The position numbers and the translations under genes were made by a program. A stretch of DNA of 11,056 nt from Betaproteobacteria bacterium (GTDB taxonomy: Bacteria > Pseudomonadota > Gammaproteobacteria > Burkholderiales > SG8-41): positions 1 to 11,056 of the forward strand of contig JANYDM010000166.1 in NCBI GenBank assembly GCA_025363575.1, written 5' to 3'. Numbering within the stretch: position 1 is the first letter of the stretch; each line of letters begins with the position of its first letter. A model generated the notes under the pieces. It was given only the letters and a program-made list of their open reading frames with translations. It did not search any database and was not told the origin of the DNA. Shown one piece after another: positions 1-6,869 of the stretch.

Positions 1-832
1 GCGGCTCGATCGAGTGCGGCAGGTGCAGCGTCTCGAGCACGATTTTCGCGGGCGTGCCGTCGGTGACCCACATGCGCTGCGACGCATAGCCGGGACGCGC
101 GGGATCGATGCGCACGTCGGGCGACGGGCTGTCGCTGACGAGACACGATTTGCCGGGCTCGCGGTCCATGCACACGATGCGGCGCGCGGGCTTTACGCCG
201 GCCGGCAGCTTAACGTTGTCGCCGCGCATGATCTTGTCGTTGCCCTGCGCGAGGCCGACCGGGCCGTCGACGAATCCGGCGGCGATCATGTCGTAAACCA
301 CGCGGCCGCCTTCGGGGCCATAGCTTTTCCATTGATGCCACGCGCCGACATCGATGATAATGTCGCCGGCACTCCATTTCACTTCGCCGTCGTCGAGCAC
401 CAGCGTGCGCTCGCCGTCGAGCAGGATCGCGTAATCGACGGTTTCCGTCTTGTGCATGCCGCCCGAATGCGATGTCGTGCCGCCGCGGTCCCAGCGCCGG
501 CCATGCGCATCGACCTTGATCGGATGAGGCGGTACGATGTGCGGATCTTTCGCGGCATCGTAGTCGAGCGCGCGGCCCGCGCCTTGCACGACGCGCAGAT
601 GTCCGCCCTGCGGCGGGCCGGGAAAGTTGTAAGTGAGATTGCCGTCGTCGCTGCTGCCGGATAACGGCGCGGGACTTTCATTCCAGATCCAGAAATCGAT
701 GTGGCCGCGTCCCGCCCCCATCGAAACTTCGTGCGTGCCGGGCGCGGGCCCATCCCACGTGACTTTCGATTTGCCACCGGTATCGTGACCGGTGACTACG
801 CGCCGTATCGGCGTCAGGCTTTTCTGCGTCAT
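1..832 (-). CDS. Cupin-domain protein, C-terminus cut by window edge
   Basis: The minus-strand frame is open from an ATG at 832 to the window edge, giving 277 residues without a stop; the C-terminus lies outside. A very good ribosome binding site (GGAGGAG, about 838-845) fixes the start. The N-terminus has a RRVVTGHDTGG motif (residues 10-20) that I associate with one group of bacterial cupin proteins. A cupin core follows at about 115-185: a His-rich stretch SHSGGMHKTE (121-130) corresponds to cupin motif 1, and GDIIIDVGAWHQW (156-168) to motif 2, with H123, H127, E130 and H166 as likely metal ligands. Residues 253-277 may begin a second beta-barrel. No signal peptide is visible, so it is probably cytoplasmic. 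Related cupins include ring-cleaving dioxygenases and isomerases, but nothing here fixes the reaction. It diverges from the 2-hydroxyacid dehydrogenase gene. Confidence 0.85.
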   Translation of the reverse strand, partial: MTQKSLTPIRRVVTGHDTGGKSKVTWDGPAPGTHEVSMGAGRGHIDFWIWNESPAPLSGSSDDGNLTYNFPGPPQGGHLRVVQGAGRALDYDAAKDPHIVPPHPIKVDAHGRRWDRGGTTSHSGGMHKTETVDYAILLDGERTLVLDDGEVKWSAGDIIIDVGAWHQWKSYGPEGGRVVYDMIAAGFVDGPVGLAQGNDKIMRGDNVKLPAGVKPARRIVCMDREPGKSCLVSDSPSPDVRIDPARPGYASQRMWVTDGTPAKIVLETLHLPHSIEP

Positions 833-863
833 AGCTGCTCCTCCATAAATCATTTTTGCCGCC

Positions 864-895
864 AGTGTAGCTTACCCGCGGCAAGGCGCGCTCAA
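864..895 (-). promoter_or_regulatory. Possible promoter of the cupin gene
   Basis: On the minus strand a -10-like TACACT lies at 864-869, about 32 bases before the cupin ATG. The only -35-like hexamer nearby is TTGAGC at 890-895, with a 20 bp spacer that is longer than ideal. TACACT is a plausible -10 hexamer (4 of 6 matches). The assignment is tentative. Confidence 0.3.
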
Positions 896-938
896 GCGGC
901 TGGATTGTTCGGCGCCGGCAAGAGCCAAACGCGCAAAA

Positions 939-967
939 TCGAAAAACCGCGCGTTCGGGTCTACAAT
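939..967 (+). promoter_or_regulatory. Likely sigma70-type promoter of the hydroxyacid dehydrogenase gene
   Basis: TACAAT at 962-967 matches the -10 consensus at five of six positions. TCGAAA at 939-944 matches the -35 consensus at four of six, and the spacer is 17 bp. Transcription would begin near 974 and give a leader of about 30 bases before the GTG start at 1003, with an AAGGAA ribosome binding site at 988-993. Confidence 0.55.
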
Positions 968-1002
968 CCCAGCCCATCCCAACATTCAAGGAAAATGCCG
1001 AC

Positions 1003-1962
1003 GTGAAGATCGCGATACTCGATGATTACCAGCAGATCGCCATGCAGTCCGCGGATTGGAAATCGCTGCCGGCGGGGACCGAAGTCAAATCGTTCGCCGA
1101 ATACATCCCCAACCAGGACGAAGTCATCAAGCGTCTCCAGACTTACGACGTCATCGTTGCGATGCGCGAGCGCACGCGCTTTCCGGCGGAAGTCATCGAC
1201 GCGCTGCCCAACCTCAAATTCCTGGTGAGCACCGGTGGCCGCAACGCTAGCATAGATAGCGAAGCCTGCGCGCGCCGCAAGATCCCGCTGGCGTTCGCGC
1301 ACGGCGTGGCGACCAGCAACGCCTCGACTTCCGAGGTTGCATGGGCACTGATACTGGCGCTGTTCAAGCGCATGCCGCAGTCAGACAACGCGATGCGCGC
1401 GGGCAGCTGGCAGGAGACCGTCATCACCCAATCGCTGATGGGCAAGACGCTGGGCGTGCTCGGCCTCGGCCGACTCGGCACCTACGTCGCGAAATACGGC
1501 TCGGCTTTCGGCATGAACGTCATCGCATGGAGCCCCAATCTTACCGATGAGCGCACCGCTGCTGTCGGGGTGCGTCGCGTATCGAAGGAGGCGCTGTTCA
1601 GGGAATCCGACGTGATATCAGTGCATATGGTGCTGAATGCCAAGACCAAAGACATCGTCGCGGCGGCCGACATTGCTGCGATGAAACCGACGGCCTATCT
1701 CGTCAACACCTCGCGCGGCCCGTTGATTAACGAGCAGGCGCTGGTCGGCGCATTGCAGGCAAAGAAAATCGCGGGTGCGGGACTCGACGTGTTCTGGACT
1801 GAGCCGCTGCCGAAAGACCACGTGGTGCGGAAACTAGACAATGTGGTGCTGACGCCGCACGTCGGTTATGTGGTCGACGACAACATGAAAATGTTCTACG
1901 TGAATTCGCTGAAGAACATCAAGAGCTGGATAGCCGGCGAGCCGCTGCCTTCAAAACATTAG
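1003..1962 (+). CDS. D-isomer-specific 2-hydroxyacid dehydrogenase family protein
   Basis: This 319-residue protein has the usual length and layout of the family: a split catalytic domain (about 1-105 and 290-319) around a Rossmann domain. The dinucleotide loop is GVLGLGRLG, with G154, G156 and G159. The catalytic Arg-Glu-His triad is visible as R238 (NTSRGP), E267 (TEPLP) and H286 (TPHVGY). Family members reduce 2-oxo acids to D-2-hydroxy acids, or the reverse, with NAD(P)H in the cytoplasm; the substrate here is unknown. The end of the second Rossmann strand reads VIAWSPN (173-179), with no Asp in the position usual for NAD-specific enzymes, so NADP use or relaxed specificity is possible (inference). 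The start is GTG at 1003, behind AAGGAA at 988-993. The gene appears monocistronic, with its own promoter and an intrinsic terminator just downstream. Confidence 0.93.
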   Translation: MKIAILDDYQQIAMQSADWKSLPAGTEVKSFAEYIPNQDEVIKRLQTYDVIVAMRERTRFPAEVIDALPNLKFLVSTGGRNASIDSEACARRKIPLAFAHGVATSNASTSEVAWALILALFKRMPQSDNAMRAGSWQETVITQSLMGKTLGVLGLGRLGTYVAKYGSAFGMNVIAWSPNLTDERTAAVGVRRVSKEALFRESDVISVHMVLNAKTKDIVAAADIAAMKPTAYLVNTSRGPLINEQALVGALQAKKIAGAGLDVFWTEPLPKDHVVRKLDNVVLTPHVGYVVDDNMKMFYVNSLKNIKSWIAGEPLPSKH

Positions 1963-1975
1963 ACGACACACGCGG

Positions 1976-2013
1976 CGAGGCCGGGAAAGCGTATTCTCCC
2001 GGCCTCGTGTTTT
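1976..2013 (+). terminator. Rho-independent terminator of the dehydrogenase gene
   Basis: A perfect 11 bp stem (CGAGGCCGGGA at 1976-1986 with TCCCGGCCTCG at 1997-2007) encloses a 10-base loop and is followed by TGTTTT. It begins 13 bases after the dehydrogenase stop. The opposite strand lacks a T-tract after the stem, so it should stop plus-strand transcription only, keeping it out of the convergent gene at 2047-2352. Confidence 0.85.
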
Positions 2014-2046
2014 CTACGGTAGCGGCGTGCGCCGCGAATAGTAGAC

Positions 2047-2352
2047 TTAGTGGCGGTAGTCGTAGACCGAACCCAGCGCCTGGCCGACCAACGCGCCTAT
2101 GCCCAGGCCGGGTGCGGGCTGGCCATAATACGGTTGCTGGACGATGACCGGACGGCCTTCATAGTAGGGGCGCTCGACGATGATCGGGCGGTGCTCATAG
2201 CCGCGGTAGTAGTCGTGGCCGCGATCGTAATACCGGCTGTGATCGTAGCGATCGTAGCGATCGTGATGATAAGAGTCCGCGAATGCGGGTGCGCAAGTCG
2301 CAAGGGTTGCACCGGCCAGCAGGCTGAAAATGATTTTTTTGGCGTTCTTCAT
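2047..2352 (-). CDS. Small secreted Tyr/His-rich repeat protein
   Basis: This encodes 101 residues from an ATG at 2352, chosen because AGGAGA (2358-2363) sits 5 bases upstream; an in-frame ATG at 2403 has no comparable site and would bury the signal peptide. Residues 1-25 are a clear Sec signal peptide (MKNAKK, a hydrophobic core, then an AFA cleavage site after A25). The mature 76 residues contain 14 Tyr and 6 His and are low in complexity: an Asp/Arg/Tyr/His-rich stretch (28-54), then a 12-residue tandem repeat, RPIIVERPYYEG (55-66) and RPVIVQQPYYGQ (67-78). A short glycine-spaced hydrophobic tail follows (GLGIGALVGQALG, 82-94), resembling a glycine-zipper segment. It is probably periplasmic or outer-membrane associated. 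I do not recognise a named family. Metal binding or a cell-envelope role is conceivable but unproven. Confidence 0.8.
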   Translation of the reverse strand: MKNAKKIIFSLLAGATLATCAPAFADSYHHDRYDRYDHSRYYDRGHDYYRGYEHRPIIVERPYYEGRPVIVQQPYYGQPAPGLGIGALVGQALGSVYDYRH

Positions 2353-2434
2353 GGCTTTCTCCTGTTGAGAGTTGTGGGGACAACCGTCCACACGCGAAGC
2401 CATTGTTTACCGATGCCGCATTACTGTGTGCAAG

Positions 2435-2450
2435 CAATTGTTAACAAGTG
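2435..2450. promoter_or_regulatory. Near-palindrome upstream of the small secreted protein gene
   Basis: The perfect 10 bp palindrome TTGTTAACAA (2438-2447) extends to a 16 bp imperfect one (CAATTGTTAACAAGTG, 14 of 16 positions symmetric). It lies about 83-98 bases before the secreted protein's ATG, in the 153 bp gap after the Bug receptor gene. Size and position suit a dimeric regulator's operator. I could not place a convincing -35/-10 pair in this gap. Confidence 0.3.
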
Positions 2451-2505
2451 TTTCCGCCGGAAAAGCCTGTAGTTTGAAGGACAAGCCGCGCGCGGGTGCT
2501 GCTTT

Positions 2506-3492
2506 TCAAGGCAACACGTCAACGCTGATCCTGGCTTCCTTGATGAGCTTCTGCCACATCACGAGATCGCTCACGATCATGTCGTAATACCCCTGCGGCG
2601 TAGTGGTCGCGACTTCGAGCCCGTTTTTCTCGAAGCGCTGCAGCACATCCGGTGCGGCCAGCCCTTTGTTCATGATTGCGTTGAGTCTGTCGACGATCGC
2701 TTTCGGCGTGCGCGCGGGGGCCGCGATGCCCCACCAGCCGGTGTTGTAATAGCCCGGTACGGTTTCAGCGACGGTCGGAATATCCGGATAGGCTTTTATC
2801 CGTTGCGTGTGCCCGACAGCGAGGATGCGCACGCGGCCGGCCTGATGCAGCGGCAGCAATTGAAGCAGGCCGGTGACGATCATCTGCACATTGCCGGCGA
2901 CGAGGTCGTTAATCGCTATCGAGGTGCCTTTGTACGGCACATGGACGAGTTCGATGCCTGTCAAGGTCATCAGTTGCGCAGCGCCCAGGTGATTGGGCGT
3001 GCCGACACCGGGCGACGCGACATTGAGCTTGCGCGGCGCGGCGCGCGCGAGATCGATCAGCTCTTTCACGTTGTTGGCCGGCACGCTTGCCGTCACCGCG
3101 ATTGCGTAGGGCACATAGGTTGCGAGTCCGATCGTGGCGAAGTCTTTCAGCGGATCGTAAGGAATCTTCGCGCCCATCAGCGCCGGGCCCGACACGAGGC
3201 CGCCGGTCGTGCCGAGCAGCAGTGTGTAACCATCGGGCGGCGCTTTCGCGCCGAGCGCATGCCCGATGGTCGCAGCCGCGCCGCCGCGGTTGTCGACCAC
3301 CACGGATTGTCCGAGCGCTTTCGAGAATATTGCCGCAATCTCGCGTCCCGTGAAATCCGTGCCGGCGCCGGGCGGGTAGGGCACGATGAGGCGGATCGGC
3401 CGGTTGGGATAATCCGTCTGCGCCCGCGCAGTGGCGCCGACGGCGAATAGCACCAGCGCCGGCAGGAGCGCGTGTGCAACGCGGATTTTCAA
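2506..3492 (-). CDS. Bug-family (TctC-like) tripartite tricarboxylate transporter substrate-binding protein, first copy
   Basis: A 328-residue periplasmic solute receptor. Residues 1-24 form a Sec signal peptide ending ARA, before QTDYP. Family signatures are visible: the first ligand loop PYPPGAGTDFTGR (38-50), VVVDNRGGAAATIG (64-77), APPDGYTLLLG (84-94) and VHVPYKGT (183-190). Bug receptors have a two-lobed fold and capture carboxylates or other small polar solutes for TctAB-type permeases, or sense them. No permease genes are in view and the ligand is unknown. The start is TTG (3490-3492), with AAGGAAA upstream inside the preceding gene. The TTG overlaps the TGA of the upstream receptor gene within the four bases TTGA, so translation is probably coupled. 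Confidence 0.92.
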   Translation of the reverse strand: MKIRVAHALLPALVLFAVGATARAQTDYPNRPIRLIVPYPPGAGTDFTGREIAAIFSKALGQSVVVDNRGGAAATIGHALGAKAPPDGYTLLLGTTGGLVSGPALMGAKIPYDPLKDFATIGLATYVPYAIAVTASVPANNVKELIDLARAAPRKLNVASPGVGTPNHLGAAQLMTLTGIELVHVPYKGTSIAINDLVAGNVQMIVTGLLQLLPLHQAGRVRILAVGHTQRIKAYPDIPTVAETVPGYYNTGWWGIAAPARTPKAIVDRLNAIMNKGLAAPDVLQRFEKNGLEVATTTPQGYYDMIVSDLVMWQKLIKEARISVDVLP

Positions 3493-4508
3493 TCGAGTTT
3501 CCTTGCGAGCCCGAGTTCTTTCAGCACGTCGCGCAGTTCCGCGTGCAAAGCGTCGAGGTACTTCAAAGTATCGCGGCTGTTACGGTAGTCGCTTTCCCAC
3601 TGGTTCGCGACGAGGTTATCTCGCCATTGCGGGTCTCGCGAGATGCGCTCGAGCGCGTCATCCCAGAATGCGACCTGCTCTGCACTCAGGCCCTTCGGTC
3701 CCCACACGCCGCGCCACGTATTAAAGGTTCCCGCGACACCCAGCTCTTTCCACGTGGGCACCGCAGCAAGCGGACCGGTCAGCCGCTGTTCGGATGTGAC
3801 CGCGAGGATGCGGATCTTGCCGGCCTCGAGCTGCTTCACGAGCTGGCTGGTGCTGCCGATGTGCAGGTCGATATGCCCGCCGAGCAGCGCGGTGACGGAA
3901 TCCCCCGAAGACTGGAACACGGGTAATTTCAGTTTGCGCGTGTCGACGCCCGCGGAGCGCGCGGCGAGCACGTAAGCGATGTGGTTGTTGCCGCCGATGG
4001 CGGTGATGCCGGCGGCCAGCGCCGACGGGTCTTTTTTCAGACGCTCGAGCAGGTCTTTGCCCGAAGTGATGGGTGAATCCGCGCGCACCGCGAAGCCGAT
4101 GAAGTCGCCGATCATCGTGGCAAGCGGCGTGAAGTCTCGATAGCGCTGAACCTGGGTGCCGGTAATGTAGTTCAGCTGCTGCGTGATCGACACCGCCGCC
4201 ATGAGATGAGGATCGCCGGCTTTCTGCGCGAGATAGCTCAAAGTCGCGCTGCCGCCGCCCGCGGGCTTGTTCACAACGACAATGGGCGTGGCGACGAGTC
4301 TCTTTTCCTGCAATAGCTTTTGCAGCAGGCGCGCGATCGCGTCGTTGCCGCCGCCGGGCGCATTCGGCACGACGATTTCCACCTGTGCGGCGGGCTTCCA
4401 CTCCGCCGCGGCGAGCGGCGCCGCGTGTACTGCAATGAGCGCGCCGGCCAGCGCGCACAGCGCGCTCGCGCGGCGAAGACGAATGTTGAGATTGTTGCGC
4501 GCTGCCAT
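3489..4508 (-). CDS. Bug-family (TctC-like) substrate-binding protein, second and divergent copy
   Basis: A 339-residue protein starting at ATG 4508, with AGGAGA at 4515-4520 six bases upstream. The frame stays open further upstream, but that extension lies antisense to the dioxygenase and before the ribosome binding site. The N-terminus is a long Sec signal (basic RLRRAS, then a hydrophobic core, likely cleavage after A35 in LAAA). The mature part keeps the Bug/TctC plan: EIVVPNAPGGGNDAIARLLQ (44-63), VVVNKPAGGGSATLSYLA (77-94) and GKIRILAVTSEQR (230-242). It is clearly unlike its downstream neighbour (VPNAPGGGN in place of VPYPPGAGT; no VPYKGT), so the two probably bind different solutes. 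It is first in a two-gene operon divergent from the dioxygenases. A palindrome, CCATCGATGG (4505-4514), covers the start codon. Confidence 0.92.
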   Translation of the reverse strand: MAARNNLNIRLRRASALCALAGALIAVHAAPLAAAEWKPAAQVEIVVPNAPGGGNDAIARLLQKLLQEKRLVATPIVVVNKPAGGGSATLSYLAQKAGDPHLMAAVSITQQLNYITGTQVQRYRDFTPLATMIGDFIGFAVRADSPITSGKDLLERLKKDPSALAAGITAIGGNNHIAYVLAARSAGVDTRKLKLPVFQSSGDSVTALLGGHIDLHIGSTSQLVKQLEAGKIRILAVTSEQRLTGPLAAVPTWKELGVAGTFNTWRGVWGPKGLSAEQVAFWDDALERISRDPQWRDNLVANQWESDYRNSRDTLKYLDALHAELRDVLKELGLARKLD

Positions 4509-4550
4509 CGATGGTCTCCTCTTTGCCGCGCATTTTTTATTGGCCGCGGT

Positions 4551-4567
4551 GCTATGCGCTATCATAG
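4551..4567 (+). promoter_or_regulatory. Operator-like repeats and possible -10 for the dioxygenase operon
   Basis: The stretch contains the inverted pair CTATG/CATAG with a 6-base spacer and a direct pair GCTAT at 4551-4555 and 4558-4562. A plus-strand TATCAT at 4560-4565 (5 of 6 to the -10 consensus) overlaps the opposing -10, but no good -35 lies 16-18 bp upstream (TTGGCC at 4540-4545 is only 14 bp away). A factor bound here could control both divergent operons. Confidence 0.35.
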
Positions 4568-4589
4568 AAGCAAATACGACCGCAGCCAA
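4561..4589 (-). promoter_or_regulatory. Likely promoter for the two-gene Bug receptor operon
   Basis: On the minus strand the -10 element TATGAT (4561-4566, 5 of 6 matches) and the -35 element TTGGCT (4584-4589, 4 of 6) are separated by exactly 17 bp. The leader would be about 45 bases. The -10 lies inside an inverted repeat, CTATG (4552-4556) and CATAG (4563-4567), a possible operator. Confidence 0.5.
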
Positions 4590-4614
4590 CGTGCGTATTT
4601 TGTCTGGAGGAGCA

Positions 4615-5562
4615 ATGACCGCAACAGATCGTCGCATGAAAGGCGGCCGCATGCAGGTCGAGCCGCTGCCGCACGCACTCGGCGCACTCGTGACGGGCAT
4701 CGATCTGCGCGACCTGGACGATGCGGCCTTCGCCGCGCTGCGCCAGGTCTGGCTCGACCACCTTGTGATCGCGATCCGCAGGCAGCAGTTGACCGATGAC
4801 GACCTGACCTCGTTCAGCGCGCGCTTCGGCGTGCTTGACGAAGTGCCTATCGTCAGCAAGGGGCAGGCACCGCGTTATAACAAGCACATCTCGGTGATTT
4901 CCAACATCGTCGAAAACGGCGTGCCGATAGGCGGGCTCGGCGACGACGAAGTCCTGTGGCATTCCGATACGTCGTACCGCGACTTTCCGCCGTCGGCGAG
5001 CGTCCTGCACGCGCTGGAGATCCCGGCGGCAGGCGGCGACACCGGATTTTCGAACATGTATCTCGCGCTCGAATCGCTGCCGCCATCGCTGCGCAGCCGC
5101 ATCGATGCGCTTAGCGCGAAGCAGGACATTACCTACACCGCGGGCGGGCAACTGCGCGACGGCTTCACCCCCGTGATCGACGTGCGCGCGTGCCCCGGCG
5201 CGACGCATCCTCTCGTGCGCACGCACCCCGACACGCGCCGCAACGCGTTATATCTGGGCCGCCGGCGCAATGCTTATATCAACGGCCTGTCAGTCGCGGA
5301 TTCGGAAATGCTGCTCGACACGCTATGGGCCCACGCGACGCAGGATTTTCTGGCCTGGCATCATCACTGGCAGGCAGGCGACGTCGTGGTGTGGGACAAC
5401 CGCTGCGTCATGCATCATCGCGATCCGTTTGATCCGCGGGGCCGGCGCATCATGCACCGAGCGCAGGCGCGCGACGAAGCGCGGCCAGCGCGCGACCGCA
5501 CCGCCGACCCGGCGCCGCATCCGCGCGGACAGCGGTTTCTAGCGGCGCAGCTGGCACGCTAA
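4615..5562 (+). CDS. TauD/TfdA-family 2-oxoglutarate- and Fe(II)-dependent dioxygenase, first copy
   Basis: This encodes 315 residues from ATG 4615, preceded by GGAGGAG at 4606-4612. The iron ligands are visible as H116 and D118 (LWHSDTSY) and H267 (WDNRCVMH). R282 (IMHR) lies 15 residues after H267, the spacing of the 2-oxoglutarate-binding Arg in TauD. T143 (GGDTGFSN) is also in a conserved place. Family members hydroxylate a carbon next to sulfonate, ether or other groups, with 2-oxoglutarate decarboxylated to succinate. The substrate is not deducible. The C-terminus after R282 is unusual: the expected HRT(Q/T) strand reads HRAQARDEARP and is followed by an Arg/Pro-rich tail to residue 315. 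It is first in a plus-strand operon, 48 bp before its paralog. Confidence 0.92.
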   Translation: MTATDRRMKGGRMQVEPLPHALGALVTGIDLRDLDDAAFAALRQVWLDHLVIAIRRQQLTDDDLTSFSARFGVLDEVPIVSKGQAPRYNKHISVISNIVENGVPIGGLGDDEVLWHSDTSYRDFPPSASVLHALEIPAAGGDTGFSNMYLALESLPPSLRSRIDALSAKQDITYTAGGQLRDGFTPVIDVRACPGATHPLVRTHPDTRRNALYLGRRRNAYINGLSVADSEMLLDTLWAHATQDFLAWHHHWQAGDVVVWDNRCVMHHRDPFDPRGRRIMHRAQARDEARPARDRTADPAPHPRGQRFLAAQLAR

Positions 5563-5610
5563 ACTTAAATCGATTTCCGCGGCTACAAACGCTTTAAGAA
5601 TAGGTAACCA

Positions 5611-6474
5611 ATGAAAATCTCAATTCGCAAGCTCACCCCGGTATTCGGTGCCGAAATCACCGGCGTCGACCTGAAAGCGCTCGACGACGCGACGTTTGCG
5701 GAAATCGACGACGCCTTCGAGACTTACTCTGTGCTGGTGTTCCCCAATCAGGATCTCGACGACGAGGCGCAAATCGCGTTCAGCCGGCGCTTCGGCGACC
5801 TCGAGAAAACTCAAGGCCACATCGCCAACAATTTTCAGGTCAAGCATATCTCGGAGATTTCGAACCTCGATCCGAACGGCAAGCTGATGGCCGCCGACGA
5901 TCCGCGCGTGCTGTTCCGGCTCGGCCAGCGCAATTGGCATTCCGACAGCTCGTTCAAACGGGTGCCCGCCAAGGCGTCGCTGCTGCATGCGCGCAAGCTG
6001 CCGCCAGATGGCGGCGACACGCAGTTCGCAAGCCTGCGCGCCGCGTATGATGCGCTGCCGGAATCGCGCAAGGTTCTGCTCGACGACAAGGTTGCCATCC
6101 ATCATTACGCGTACTCGCGCCGCAACGATGGCTATGCACTGACGAATGAGGCGGAAGACAAGCGCTTCCCGCCGGTGTCGCAAGCCATCATCCGCACGAA
6201 CGCTGTGAATGGGCGTAAAGCCTTATACGTCGGGTCGCATGCCTCGCACATCCGCGGCATGCCGGAAGACGCGGGCCGCGCGCTGCTGAAAGAGCTGCTC
6301 GACCATGCGACGCAGGAGCAGTTCACTTACCTGCATCACTGGAAAGTCGGCGACCTCGTGATGTACGACAACCGCGCGGCGCTGCATCGCGCGCGGCCGT
6401 ACAAGATAACTGAGCATCCGCGCATCCTGCATCGCACGACCGTCATGGGTGAAGGCCCGACGGTCGCTGCTTAG
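5611..6474 (+). CDS. TfdA/TauD-family 2-oxoglutarate- and Fe(II)-dependent dioxygenase, second copy
   Basis: A 287-residue enzyme of normal family length, starting at ATG 5611 with a modest AGGTAA site upstream. Iron ligands are H110 and D112 (NWHSDSSF) and H259 (YDNRAALH); R275 in ILHRTTV should bind the 2-oxoglutarate carboxylate. T137 sits in GGDTQFAS. The overall pattern (start KLTPVFGAEITGVDL, end HRTTVMGEGP) resembles the TfdA branch, known for cleaving aryloxyalkanoates such as 2,4-D; many relatives act on other acids, so the substrate is open. It aligns along its length with the upstream dioxygenase (WHSD, GGDT, HHW..GD, DNR, MH/LHR), so the pair are paralogs that have diverged well beyond recent duplication. 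It sits 41 bp before the small barrel protein gene. Confidence 0.93.
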   Translation: MKISIRKLTPVFGAEITGVDLKALDDATFAEIDDAFETYSVLVFPNQDLDDEAQIAFSRRFGDLEKTQGHIANNFQVKHISEISNLDPNGKLMAADDPRVLFRLGQRNWHSDSSFKRVPAKASLLHARKLPPDGGDTQFASLRAAYDALPESRKVLLDDKVAIHHYAYSRRNDGYALTNEAEDKRFPPVSQAIIRTNAVNGRKALYVGSHASHIRGMPEDAGRALLKELLDHATQEQFTYLHHWKVGDLVMYDNRAALHRARPYKITEHPRILHRTTVMGEGPTVAA

Positions 6475-6515
6475 TTTTTTCCGCAACCCGCCCAATCTGA
6501 CGAAAGAAGCGCGCC

Positions 6516-6869
6516 ATGCCCATCACCGGCAACTGGATATTCACGGCGTCGATGGACGTCGATGCCGACAAGGAAGCGTTGTTCAACGAGGTCTACGACA
6601 GCGAGCATGTCCCGTCACTGAAGAAAGTGCCGGGCGTTGTATCGATCGCGCGCGTCAAAGCAGACACGCTGCGCGTCACCATAGGCGGCGAGACCAAGAC
6701 GGTGGAGCCGACGGGCCCGCGCTACTCGTGCATCATCGAGATCGAGAACCCGGATGTGCTGACGGGCGCGGCCTTTACCAAGGCGGTCGAGGCGGGGCGC
6801 TGGCCTGCGCAGGTGCGGCCGTATACGCGCAACCGCCAGCACACGCTGCACAAAGTGCTGAAGAGTTGA
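6516..6869 (+). CDS. Small dimeric alpha/beta-barrel (EthD-like) protein
   Basis: A 117-residue cytoplasmic protein with no signal peptide. The pattern, a beta strand (WIFTASMDVD, 7-16), a helix ending in the motif NEVYDSEHVPSL (24-35), a strand with PGVVSIARV (39-47), then a second strand-helix-strand, is that of ferredoxin-like dimeric alpha/beta-barrel proteins (EthD, NIPSNAP and relatives). H31 is in the place of the often conserved His of such proteins. They act as small lyases, monooxygenases or accessory ligand binders in catabolic operons. The exact role is unknown. The ATG at 6516 has only a weak purine-rich site (GAAAGAAG) upstream. It follows the second dioxygenase by 41 bp, and its TGA (6867-6869) overlaps the next gene's ATG by one base. 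Confidence 0.8.
   Translation: MPITGNWIFTASMDVDADKEALFNEVYDSEHVPSLKKVPGVVSIARVKADTLRVTIGGETKTVEPTGPRYSCIIEIENPDVLTGAAFTKAVEAGRWPAQVRPYTRNRQHTLHKVLKS

Noticed and set aside
14..664. Plus-strand open frame of 216 codons
   Set aside because: It is antisense to the cupin gene, which has recognisable motifs and a strong ribosome binding site. Long antisense frames are common in GC-rich DNA.
2022..2035. Hairpin GCGGC/GCCGC downstream of the small secreted protein gene
   Set aside because: It is short, with no T-tract on the minus strand, so it is not a supported terminator.
2241..2267. Three tandem 9-base units (GATCGTAGC twice, then GATCGTGAT) that look like iterons
   Set aside because: They are the codons of the Tyr-Asp-Arg repeats in the small secreted protein. 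No replication gene is nearby.
2803..3450. Plus-strand open frame of 215 codons
   Set aside because: It is a shadow of the first Bug receptor, Arg/His-rich and without domain features.
4267..4614. Upstream extension of the first dioxygenase
   Set aside because: It is antisense to the Bug receptor signal region. ATG 4615 has a strong GGAGGAG and gives the family's normal N-terminus.
4509..4859. Upstream extension of the second Bug receptor
   Set aside because: It is antisense to the dioxygenase. The signal peptide and AGGAGA site support ATG 4508.
6475..6490. T-run after the second dioxygenase stop as a terminator
   Set aside because: I found no convincing stem before the TTTTTT, and the next gene follows closely in the same operon.
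6449..6868. In-frame upstream extension of the metzincin-like gene
   Set aside because: It runs through the end of the dioxygenase and the whole barrel-protein gene in another frame. The ATG at 6869 is followed at once by a signal peptide and overlaps the previous stop.
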